From NCBI RefSeq assembly GCF_000733935.1, contig NZ_JPON01000001.1, forward strand, positions 2,774,501-2,838,500: a DNA stretch of 64,000 nucleotides, given 5' to 3'. This document shows, in pieces, positions 54,014-64,000 of the stretch; position 1 is the first letter of the stretch, and every line of letters starts with the position of its first letter. Position numbers and translations under genes: made by a program. The notes under the pieces were generated by a model that was not told the DNA's origin, ran no database searches, and saw only the letters and a list, made by a program, of their open reading frames with translations. The DNA comes from Methylomarinum vadi (GTDB lineage: Bacteria > Pseudomonadota > Gammaproteobacteria > Methylococcales > Methylomonadaceae).

Positions 54014-54412
54014 TCATAAAGTCGGTTGTTCTCCGTGAGCGAAGGTGCGGTCATGGATGTCCTGACAGGCGACACAACGGCGGGCGGTGGGATACGCTTG
54101 CAGGCGCTTGATGACAATGGGTTCATGACAGTCGCAGCATTCGCCGTAGCTGCCTTCGGCGATGCGCATCAGGGCCGCGTCGATGTCGCGGATTTCTTGA
54201 ATATGGCGGTCGATCGAAGCCAGTTCGGTATCCACCAGCAGGTCGGCCAGCGCCGCGTCGCCCGTGTCGTACACTTTGCCGGCCAAGTCGCCGAATTGTG
54301 CTTGATCGGCGTTGAGCAATTCCTCGCTGATTTCTCGCCGCAAGGCCATGAAGCGATCGTTTAGTTTGGTCTTGAAGATGTTGATCTGCTGGGTGTTCAA
54401 TTCAACGGTCAT
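54014..54412 (-). CDS. DksA/TraR-type zinc-finger protein
   Basis: About 132 residues from ATG at 54412, preceded by GAGGAGGAAG; the frame extends upstream without need. The N-terminal coiled-coil helices carry acidic residues near the tip (DTGDAALAD). The C-terminal zinc ribbon reads CCDCHEPI and RRCVACQ. DksA relatives bind the RNA polymerase secondary channel and modulate stringent control; short C4 forms such as this are common as paralogues. It lies 59 bp after the GTPase start (on the minus strand) and may share its operon. Confidence 0.82.
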   Translation of the reverse strand: MTVELNTQQINIFKTKLNDRFMALRREISEELLNADQAQFGDLAGKVYDTGDAALADLLVDTELASIDRHIQEIRDIDAALMRIAEGSYGECCDCHEPIVIKRLQAYPTARRCVACQDIHDRTFAHGEQPTL

Positions 54413-54484
54413 TGCTTCTTCCTCCTCGCGTAATTGTTTTATCCGATGATGCGCCGAGGAACGGAATGCTGTCAAGAGAGTCAA

Positions 54485-54617
54485 GCAGGTCGGGCAACCG
54501 CTTTTCGTTGCCCGACGAATTGGCGCCGACAATCGGGACAATAGCGGAAATACCGAGCGTTTCGCCCGATTGAAGCATCGGTATTGTCGGGCATAAAAAG
54601 CATGCCCGACCTACGCT
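54485..54617. repeat. REP-type repeat, copy 3, flanking the RAYT gene
   Basis: Left hairpin GTCGGGCAAC / GTTGCCCGAC at 54489-54516, right hairpin GTCGGGCAT / ATGCCCGAC at 54586-54610, joined by about 70 bp with further short palindromic blocks. It lies at the 3' side of the RAYT gene. Confidence 0.82.
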
Positions 54618-55155
54618 ATTCTCCAAACGACTCGTCGCCTCCGGTTTCAGTGATTACGGTCCAATTCGAGGGATATACTCCGAGTCGTACGAAACGATGA
54701 AAGCTCGAATGCGGCCATGCGCCGGGATGTGGCGCCAGGCCATGTTTGACCGGATTCCAGTGAATGTAATCGCAATGTTTTTCGAAATCCCGGTCGTCGC
54801 GAATTTGATGTTCCCAGTAGCGTGGTTGCCAAACGGTTTGCGCCCTTTTGCGTCGTTGGGCCGGGGAGACGGGTGATTTATAGTCATCCGGACAGCGGCG
54901 GGTAAAATAATTTTTTATTGCGTTCCAGCGCATCGGGTAATTGTTGTCCCCCGGCGGTAGCGTCCAAATACAATGTAGATGATCGGGCAGCAGCACAAAA
55001 GCATCGATCTTGAAAGGGTGGGCCGATTTCACGGTTCGAAAGGCCGCACGTAATAAATCGACATTGTCCGGCGTACAAAGAATTTTCCGTCGTCGAAACG
55101 TCACCACGGTGAAAAAGTACGTGCCACCGGGAGTTTGTGCGCGACGGTAGTGCAT
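54616..55155 (-). CDS. REP-associated tyrosine transposase (RAYT)
   Basis: A 179-residue Y1-type protein from ATG at 55155; the frame continues upstream into the REP copy. It starts MHYRRAQTPGGTYFFTVVTF, the RAYT hallmark. HxH metal motif in DHLHCIW (about residue 60) and catalytic Tyr in DYIHWNPVKHG (about residue 137) are intact. RAYTs act as single-copy housekeepers that bind and mobilise REP palindromes. The gene is bracketed by two REP copies (54485-54617 and 55173-55305), the classic arrangement. Related to IS200 transposases but domesticated. Confidence 0.9.
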   Translation of the reverse strand: MHYRRAQTPGGTYFFTVVTFRRRKILCTPDNVDLLRAAFRTVKSAHPFKIDAFVLLPDHLHCIWTLPPGDNNYPMRWNAIKNYFTRRCPDDYKSPVSPAQRRKRAQTVWQPRYWEHQIRDDRDFEKHCDYIHWNPVKHGLAPHPGAWPHSSFHRFVRLGVYPSNWTVITETGGDESFGE

Positions 55156-55172
55156 AGCAAGCGTTCTCTTAA

Positions 55173-55305
55173 GTAGGTCGGGCAACCGCTTTTCGTTGCC
55201 CGACGAATTGGCGCCAACAATCGGGAAAGTAGCGAAAATACCGAGCGGTTCGCCCGATTGAAACATCGGCATTGTCGGGAATAAAAAGCATGCTCGACCT
55301 ACAAG
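55173..55305. repeat. REP-type repeat, copy 4, flanking the RAYT gene
   Basis: Left hairpin perfect at 55177-55204. The right hairpin at 55274-55298 is degenerate (GTCGGGAAT / ATGCTCGAC). It lies immediately upstream of the RAYT start, on the opposite side from copy 3. Confidence 0.8.
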
Positions 55306-55313
55306 GTCTATTA

Positions 55314-55853
55314 TTATTTGTGCTCCTGGTCCGAGATATTGAAGGCGAGTGCCGAAGATGTTTGACAGCCGACAATGGCTGGCGCTTCGTGAATAAGCTC
55401 TTCATTTACCAGCGCCTCCACCTGGTTGTCGATATCCACGAAGCGGAGACGTTTGGCCACCCTGCCCGCGATGGCGAGAAGGGTGGTAAAGGTTTTGGAG
55501 TAGGTGTCCTTACCATCCATTGTGATGTGCCAACCACAGGAAAAAACGAGCCGCGCACCGGGCTTGGCGTAATTGAGGACGGCTTGCGCCGTTCCGGAAG
55601 CATAATCATCGATGCCCCATGGAACGAGGACGGTCAATACGCCGTCACAACCTTCGACCGCTCGTTTAATGACCTCCCGGTCATTCGTGGCGCCCGGAAC
55701 GATGGAAATCTTGTCTTTGAATCGGTCGAGCTTTTCCACGCTTCGTTCCCGGCAGACGCCGACGACGTCATAACGCCGATCGAGCGCATGTTGAACCATG
55801 TACTGACCGAGTTTTCCGGATGCTCCGACAATACAGACTTTTTTGATAGCCAT
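55314..55853 (-). CDS. NAD(P)-binding SDR-like protein, probably shortened
   Basis: A 179-residue protein with the NmrA/atypical SDR nucleotide motif VGASGKLGQ at the N-terminus, then VCRERSVEKL and a GCDGVLTVL strand. Proteins of this type usually run beyond 220 residues. Here the segment around residues 148-160 (DIDNQVEALVNEELI) appears to join an early catalytic region directly to the C-terminal helix, consistent with an internal deletion. The gene lies between REP copies 4 and 5. Function unknown and perhaps lost. Confidence 0.55.
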   Translation of the reverse strand: MAIKKVCIVGASGKLGQYMVQHALDRRYDVVGVCRERSVEKLDRFKDKISIVPGATNDREVIKRAVEGCDGVLTVLVPWGIDDYASGTAQAVLNYAKPGARLVFSCGWHITMDGKDTYSKTFTTLLAIAGRVAKRLRFVDIDNQVEALVNEELIHEAPAIVGCQTSSALAFNISDQEHK

Positions 55854-55885
55854 AAGCTCGCGTAGTTAAGTTAAGAAAGTGAGAA

Positions 55886-56012
55886 AAAGGTCGGGAAAAC
55901 GCTTGTCGTTGCCCGACGTGTCAGCGCCAATAATCGGGACGGTAGCGGAAATACCGAACACTTCTCCAAATTGACGCATCGATATTGTCGGGGATAAATA
56001 GCATGCCAGGTA
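55886..56012. repeat. REP-type repeat, copy 5 (degenerate)
   Basis: Left arm pair GTCGGGAAAAC / GTTGCCCGAC at 55890-55917. The right hairpin near 55987-56008 is mutated on both arms. The shared core (GGTAGCGGAAATACCGA) is still readable. It is the most diverged copy in the window. Confidence 0.7.
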
Positions 56013-56039
56013 ACGAGGCGACGGACATCGATATGGGTG

Positions 56040-56542
56040 TTATCCCGGATACAGTTGAAGAATCCCGAAACCGCTTTGCGGCCCGCACAACATCCAAATT
56101 TCATCAAAGGGATGGCCGTTCGGCACGACAATTTCCTCAAAATGATCTTCGAAGTCTTCCCGCTCCCAAATAGGAGTCGCACTTCGTAACAATAACCACA
56201 CTGGAGAGGAGAGCCTTCATACTCTTTCTCTGCCTTCTGCCGAAGTAAACGATTGAGCGGTCCGATAATTCGGTGGTTCAATGGGATCATACGAGAAGCC
56301 AATATGTCTCCTTCGGTCGGTGCCGACCGTCCTTTGCGTCCAAGAAGCTGTTTTGCATCTGATTCAGTGCCGTAGACATGGCTTACCTCCAGATAAATTT
56401 GTTTATTGTCCAAAAGGCATATACCGTCGGGCATCGGTGGTTCGAGCAAATTCATGAAATGAAGGTTGCGCTTGAATTCATGTGAATAAGCTTTGGCAAA
56501 CTTCTCGATCGCGCCTCGTTCTAGTGATTGTTTCTCGTTCAT
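56040..56542 (-). pseudogene. Hypothetical protein, frameshifted
   Basis: The frame read from ATG at 56542 codes for a soluble protein for about 120 residues (PPMPDGICLLDNKQIYLEVSH-type core). At about 56170-56182 the reading shifts. In the adjacent frame a convincing C-terminus follows: PIWEREDFEDHFEEIVVP then PFDEIWMLCGPQSGFGILQLYPG in two parts, ending TAA at 56040. The uncorrected frame instead runs basic and Cys-rich into REP copy 5. A one-base deletion explains the break. I do not recognise the family. Confidence 0.65.
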
Positions 56543-56593
56543 ACACTAAGGGCATAACTAATATTTGAGGAAATTCACCCTCATAACGTGATA

Positions 56594-56613
56594 TAGACAG
56601 ACAAGTCTGTCGA
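56594..56613. promoter_or_regulatory. Palindromic operator, TetR-type
   Basis: Halves TAGACAGAC and GTCTGTCGA separated by AA, symmetrical except for one base. TAGAC-based palindromes of this size are typical TetR/AcrR-family operators. It lies 52 bp upstream of the broken minus-strand gene and downstream of the alcohol dehydrogenase. No TetR gene is in the window. Confidence 0.5.
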
Positions 56614-56716
56614 ATTTATTGGTATATTTTCCTGCAGAGTCTATTTGTTAGTTTTATTCCCTGTCAATGAAAGAAAACGTCTAATTAGTCGATAACATCA
56701 AGGCCTTAAGTCGACT

Positions 56717-57742
56717 TTAACCCATCTTCAACACCTTCGCCCCACGTATCTTCCCGCTTTTCAATTCCATCAATGCCTGGTTGGCCTGCTCCAGTTCGAA
56801 CAACTGAACTTCGGGATGCAATTTCATGGCCACGGCCAGATCGAGAAATTCGATCACATCGCGGCGAGTGATGTTGGCGACGCTTTTGATTTCCTTTTCC
56901 AGCCAGACATGTTCGGGATAGTCGAGTTTCAGTAAGGCCTCCTGGTCGGCTTCCTTGCGGATCGCGTTGATCACCAGGCGGCCGCCGGCGTCGAGATTGG
57001 CCAGCGCCCCGACCACGGGCGCCCAGACCGGCGTCGTGTCGATGATTGCGTCCAATTTGTCCGGAGCGAAGTCTTTGCTGTCGCCGGCCCAAACAGCGCC
57101 CAGTTGTAGGGCGAATTCCCGTTCGTCGGGGTTTCTGGCGAATACATAGATGTCGCTGTGGGGATAGCGTTGTTTCGCCATTTTCAGCACCAGATGTCCG
57201 GATGCGCCGAAACCGGTCAGGCCGAGGCGTTGGCCGTCCTTCAGATTGGTTAGGCGCAGCGAGCGGTAGCCGATCGCGCCGGCGCACAACAACGGAGCGG
57301 CTTCATAGTCGTTGAAAAAGTCGGGAATAGGATAGGTGAACTGTTCGCCGACGGTCATATATTCGGCGTAGCCGCCGTTGGCGTCGCGGCCGGTCGCGGC
57401 GAAATGTTCACACAGGTTCTCGTTGCCGGCCAAGCAGAACTTGCATGCGCCGCAGGCGGAAAAGATCCAGGCGACGCCGACTCGCTCGCCGGGTTTTAAG
57501 GTATCGACCTTATCGCCGACGGCCTCGATACGGCCGACGACCTGATGCCCCAGAATGACCGGCAGCTCTGGCGGGGGCGTGCGGCCCTCGATTTCGTCCA
57601 GTTCGGTATGACAGACGCCGCAGGCCGAGACCTTGATCAAGACCTCGTGTTCGTCGGGTACAGGCATGGGAACCTCGACCAATTCCAGCGGCGTCGGATT
57701 CTCGTTGAGGTTGCAGAGGTTTTTCAATTGCATCGCTTTCAT
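56717..57742 (-). CDS. Zinc-dependent alcohol dehydrogenase
   Basis: A 341-residue medium-chain dehydrogenase. The catalytic zinc ligands are in CGVCHTE and GHQVVGRIE. The structural zinc lobe holds four Cys in CGACKFCLAGNENLC. The cofactor motif is GLTGFGASGHLVLKMA (GxGxxG variant), and the adjacent FARNPDE is consistent with NAD(P)(H) binding. It resembles AdhA-type bacterial enzymes that act on primary alcohols and aldehydes. It stands alone on the minus strand; the promoter presumably lies in the 57743-57963 gap. Substrate not defined. Confidence 0.88.
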   Translation of the reverse strand: MKAMQLKNLCNLNENPTPLELVEVPMPVPDEHEVLIKVSACGVCHTELDEIEGRTPPPELPVILGHQVVGRIEAVGDKVDTLKPGERVGVAWIFSACGACKFCLAGNENLCEHFAATGRDANGGYAEYMTVGEQFTYPIPDFFNDYEAAPLLCAGAIGYRSLRLTNLKDGQRLGLTGFGASGHLVLKMAKQRYPHSDIYVFARNPDEREFALQLGAVWAGDSKDFAPDKLDAIIDTTPVWAPVVGALANLDAGGRLVINAIRKEADQEALLKLDYPEHVWLEKEIKSVANITRRDVIEFLDLAVAMKLHPEVQLFELEQANQALMELKSGKIRGAKVLKMG

Positions 57743-57810
57743 CGTATCCCGCTCCTATGTCTAATTTGGCGGATGGGTCATTAAAAATGATACGCCAAAA
57801 ACAACCAATA

Positions 57811-57886
57811 GGTAGGATGGGTTAGGCGCGTCAGCAAAAAACATAAATGAGTAACGTGTTTTGCGACCGCCGTAACCCATCGACAT
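57811..57886. repeat. Inverted repeat in the adh-pcm gap
   Basis: GATGGGTTA near 57816 pairs with TAACCCATC near 57873, enclosing about 45 bp. It is a further palindromic intergenic repeat type. It lies between divergently transcribed genes and could overlap their promoters. Confidence 0.55.
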
Positions 57887-57963
57887 TAACCGATTGAAAA
57901 ACGCCAGCCATTGTGCTGGAATTGAATATGGATCGTTTGTAAACGCAGCGGCGGAGGTAGGCC

Positions 57964-61711
<3,748 letters not shown>

Positions 61712-61712
<1 letters not shown>

Positions 61713-62014
61713 TGACGAAATCGAAGCAAAAACCGGCGGAAACGGAGCTGACCGAGTCGGTGGACAAACAAGCCAAACGCAAGCTCAAGGCCCGCCGGGA
61801 CGGCAAGCACAACGTCTGGTTCGGGTTGGGCATGTTCGGCTTGGTCGGCTGGTCGGTGGCGATTCCGACGTTGGCCGGCATCGCCCTGGGCGTGTGGATA
61901 GACAAGCGTTGGCCGAGCCAGATTTCCTGGACATTGACGTTGATGTTCGTCGGCGTCGTGCTGGGGTGTTTGAATGCCTGGCGCTGGATAGGCGAGGAGA
62001 GCCGCGATGACTGA
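61712..62014 (+). CDS. atpQ: N-ATPase accessory subunit AtpQ (AtpI-like)
   Basis: A 100-residue protein with a basic N-terminal third and two membrane helices (about residues 35-60 and 70-90) separated by a GVWIDKRWPS turn. This is the AtpI-related AtpQ found only in N-ATPase operons. The start overlaps the atpC stop (TGATG), and the gene overlaps atpR by 8 bp. It is probably involved in c-ring assembly or cation handling. Confidence 0.85.
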
Positions 62015-62300
62015 AAACCTGATGCTTTATGGTGTGGCGCTGATGTGGGGCCTGTTGTTGGGCGGGTTTTATTTCGGCGGGCTGTGGCTAACGGTAAGGC
62101 GACTGCCGACCGTCAAGCATCAGGCATTGTTGATGATTGCCAGTTTTCTGCTGCGCAATGTGTTGGTGGCGATAGCTTTATACCCGATCGTATTGCAGGG
62201 CTGGCAGCCTACCTTGATATGCCTGGCTGGCTTCATTATCGTCCGCGTGCTGCTGAGCCGGCGGATCAAAGGTCATATCAGGGCGGAAAACGGAGGCTGA
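62007..62300 (+). CDS. atpR: N-ATPase-specific membrane protein AtpR
   Basis: A 97-residue protein with three membrane helices (about 5-27, 38-58, 64-80). It shows the conserved Arg-containing segments GGLWLTVRRLP and ASFLLRNVLVA typical of AtpR. AtpR occurs only in N-type operons and is proposed to interact with the c subunit carboxylate during assembly. It is placed just before atpB, as expected. Confidence 0.88.
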   Translation: MTENLMLYGVALMWGLLLGGFYFGGLWLTVRRLPTVKHQALLMIASFLLRNVLVAIALYPIVLQGWQPTLICLAGFIIVRVLLSRRIKGHIRAENGG

Positions 62301-62305
62301 AGTTT

Positions 62306-63016
62306 ATGTTGACGAATCCAGACCAACTCATCCTGTGGCAATACGGCATCATCAAGATCAATGCGACGCTTGCCTTTACTTGGGGCGTCATGGCGTTGTT
62401 GGCGCTAGTCAGCTATATCGTAACCCGGCGTCTGGCTGTCGACCCGCCGTTGACGAAGATGCAGAATCTGTTGGAAGTAATCGTTTTTCACGTCAATCTG
62501 CAGATCCGGGAAATCAGCCGGCAACGGCCGCTGCGTTATTTGCCCTTGATCGGGACGCTGTTTTTGTTCATCCTGCTGTCCAATCTGTTGGCCATCGTGC
62601 CCGGCTATATACCGCCGACCAGCTCCCTTTCGACCACAACCGCGCTGGCGCTGTGCGTGTTCGTCGCGGTGCCGGCCTACGGTATCAGCCAGATCGGTTT
62701 GTGGAATTATTTGAAACAATACTGCCGCCCCACTTTTTTCATGTTGCCGTTCAACATAATCGGCGAATTCACCCGTACATTGGCCTTGGCGGTCCGCTTG
62801 TACGGCAACATCATGAGCGGCGTCGTGATCGGCGCGATATTCTTGAGTTTCGTGCCGTTCTTCTTTCCGGTACTGATGCAGATCCTCGGCTTGCTGACCG
62901 GCACGATCCAGGCCTATATTTTTTCCGTACTGACGATGGTCTATATCGCCTCGGCCATCCCGCCCCATGACGATAAGGAATCCAAGAATAAAACTCCAGG
63001 AGACAAACATGAATGA
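62306..63016 (+). CDS. atpB: N-ATPase subunit a
   Basis: A 236-residue protein with five or six membrane helices. It starts at ATG 62306 behind GGAGG; the frame continues upstream inside atpR. It has PTSSLSTTTALALCVF and the key Arg region FTRTLALAVRLYGNIMSG, with the essential Arg near residue 164. It forms the ion half-channels with the c ring. It overlaps atpE by 8 bp. Confidence 0.92.
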   Translation: MLTNPDQLILWQYGIIKINATLAFTWGVMALLALVSYIVTRRLAVDPPLTKMQNLLEVIVFHVNLQIREISRQRPLRYLPLIGTLFLFILLSNLLAIVPGYIPPTSSLSTTTALALCVFVAVPAYGISQIGLWNYLKQYCRPTFFMLPFNIIGEFTRTLALAVRLYGNIMSGVVIGAIFLSFVPFFFPVLMQILGLLTGTIQAYIFSVLTMVYIASAIPPHDDKESKNKTPGDKHE

Positions 63017-63287
63017 ACTCAGCCTGATCGGCATGATGTCGATCTTTACCGCCGGCATTACTATCGCGATCGGCTCCATCGGCCCCGCTTTTGGTGAGGC
63101 ACGGGCGCTTGCGCAAGCCCTGGCGGCGATAGCGCAGCAGCCGGACGAAGCCAACACGATCACACGCACCTTGTTCGTCGGCCTGGCCATGGTCGAATCG
63201 ACCGCGATCTACTGTTTGGTCATCTCGATGATCCTGATTTTCGCCAATCCATTCTGGGAATACGCGGTCGCCCATGCCGGAGGCTGA
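63009..63287 (+). CDS. atpE: N-ATPase subunit c
   Basis: A 92-residue two-helix proteolipid. Helix 1 contains GPAFGEARALAQAL, with Glu at the position of the Na+-ligand Gln32 of Ilyobacter. Helix 2 contains VESTAIY, keeping the Na+-type Glu, Ser, Thr and Tyr ligand set. The loop is AQQPDE, close to the usual RQP. The two carboxylates match known two-carboxylate Na+-coupled c rings and N-ATPase c subunits. Na+ coupling is predicted, not proven; some N-ATPases were reported as H+-coupled. Confidence 0.92.
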   Translation: MNELSLIGMMSIFTAGITIAIGSIGPAFGEARALAQALAAIAQQPDEANTITRTLFVGLAMVESTAIYCLVISMILIFANPFWEYAVAHAGG

Positions 63288-63289
63288 GC

Positions 63290-64000
63290 ATGGCTATAGA
63301 CTGGTTTACCGTCGCCGCCCAGATCGTCAATTTCCTGATTCTGGTCTGGTTGCTGAAAAAACTGCTGTTCCGCCCGATCATGAACGCGATGGAGCGGCGC
63401 GAGCTGGGCATCAGCGGTCGTCTGCGTCAGGCGCATGAACAAATGGGCGAGGCCGAGGCCCTGCAACAGCAATACCAGCGGCAGTTGCAACAGCTGCAAG
63501 CCGAAAAAGAGGCTGCATTGGATCAGGCCAAACAGGAGGCGGAAGACGAGAAAACCGTCTTGCTGCAGCAACTGAATGAAGAGCTTCAGCGCAAGAAGGC
63601 GCAGTTCGACAGCGACATTCGCCAGCAACAACAGGAGCTCGACGAGCAAATCGCCTCGGCGTTGACCGACAAAGCCTTGGCGCTCAGCGATCACATCTTG
63701 ACCCAGTTGGCTGATCAAACGGTGGAACAACGCATCATCGAACAATTTCTCGGTCATCTCGCCGCGTTGCCGCAAACCGAGCAAAGCGAGATAAAGCAAA
63801 CACTGCATCAGCACGGTGCCACATTGATCACCCGTTTTCAGCCGGATGATGCGACCAAGCGCAAACTGCTGCAATGGTTTCTCGATTTTGTTCCCGACTG
63901 CAGTTTGATATTCATCCAACGCGACACGCTGATTTGCGGGATCGCGCTGGAGGCAGGCGGACGCAGTTGGGAATGGACCATAGAGCGTTATCTGGGCGAA
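63290..64000 (+). CDS. atpF: N-ATPase subunit b (partial, runs off the window)
   Basis: An open frame of 237 codons from ATG at 63290 with no stop before the window end. One N-terminal membrane helix (about residues 6-27) is followed by FRPIMNAMERRE, then a long charged coiled coil (about 45-120). A C-terminal globular segment (FLDFVPDCSLIFIQRDTLICGIAL) resembles delta. Long b subunits with a delta-like end are the norm in N-ATPases, which lack a separate atpH. The remaining atpA and atpG are expected beyond 64000. Confidence 0.88.
   Translation, partial: MAIDWFTVAAQIVNFLILVWLLKKLLFRPIMNAMERRELGISGRLRQAHEQMGEAEALQQQYQRQLQQLQAEKEAALDQAKQEAEDEKTVLLQQLNEELQRKKAQFDSDIRQQQQELDEQIASALTDKALALSDHILTQLADQTVEQRIIEQFLGHLAALPQTEQSEIKQTLHQHGATLITRFQPDDATKRKLLQWFLDFVPDCSLIFIQRDTLICGIALEAGGRSWEWTIERYLGE

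Noticed and set aside
51575-56012. CRISPR array
   Set aside because: The repeats are irregularly spaced, contain internal palindromic pairs and are tied to a RAYT gene. There are no regular spacers and no cas genes.

Overview
The window reads as chromosomal DNA of a gammaproteobacterium. Support comes from the PilS/PilR pair, BipA, a PstSCAB-PhoU locus with classical PHO boxes, a P. aeruginosa-like WbpV/WbpL/WbpM trio, and a PEP-CTERM protein. I suspect a methylotroph or methanotroph of the Methylococcales from overall gene style, but no methane or methanol oxidation gene lies in the window, so that placement is only inference. No rRNA, tRNA or CRISPR array was recognised.

Region 1 (0.1-13.6 kb) is one plus-strand surface-polysaccharide (O-antigen or exopolysaccharide) operon. 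It holds an AsnB-type amidotransferase, three glycosyltransferases, a UDP-HexNAc 2-epimerase, a three-gene set for a UDP-L-6-deoxy-HexNAc (best fit UDP-L-QuiNAc), and a WbpV-like reductase/epimerase, WbpL/WecA-like initiating transferase and WbpM-like 4,6-dehydratase. Region 2 (13.6-16.6 kb) starts with a gene-poor stretch of hairpin-bearing repeats and two convergent very small ORFs, followed by a LysR regulator, a methyltransferase and a rhodanese.

Region 3 (16.6-26.4 kb) is housekeeping: typA/bipA, an EVE-domain protein, pilR-pilS, sucCD, nadE and a SemiSWEET transporter. Region 4 (26.4-41 kb) is a phosphate-starvation island. Four separate arrays of PHO half-sites with an exact 11-bp period precede (i) a PlcP/LpxH-like metallophosphoesterase, (ii) a PAP2 phosphatase plus glycosyltransferase, (iii) a PhoX-like phosphatase and (iv) pstS. 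The last array lies between pstS and a divergent secreted protein with an internal duplication. pstC, pstA, pstB and phoU follow. The phosphoesterase, PAP2 and glycosyltransferase genes look like a PhoB-controlled membrane-lipid replacement module.

Region 5 (41.9-51.6 kb) is the most unusual part. A tightly coupled operon encodes the complete oxidative ornithine route known from amino-acid-fermenting clostridia: ornithine racemase, B12/PLP D-ornithine 4,5-aminomutase (OraS, OraE), 2,4-diaminopentanoate dehydrogenase and 2-amino-4-ketopentanoate thiolase (OrtA, OrtB), plus an alanine racemase for the D-alanine product. Catabolic-type ornithine carbamoyltransferase and carbamate kinase follow directly. 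Region 6 (51.6-57.9 kb) is a decaying mobile zone. It has an IS200/IS605 element with a nonsense codon, a REP-associated tyrosine transposase with at least five REP-type repeat copies, a frameshifted gene and a short NAD(P)-binding protein. Between these are a cyclic-2,3-diphosphoglycerate-synthetase-like GTPase, a DksA/TraR zinc-finger protein and a zinc alcohol dehydrogenase.

Region 7 (58-64 kb) is a pcm-ahcY-atpDCQRBEF operon, an N-type ATPase whose c subunit carries an Na+-type ligand set with two carboxylates. atpF runs off the window end. Taken together, regions 5-7 suggest an ornithine/citrulline energy-conservation island: substrate-level ATP from carbamoyl phosphate, acetyl-CoA and alanine from ornithine, and a second, probably Na+-linked, rotary ATPase.
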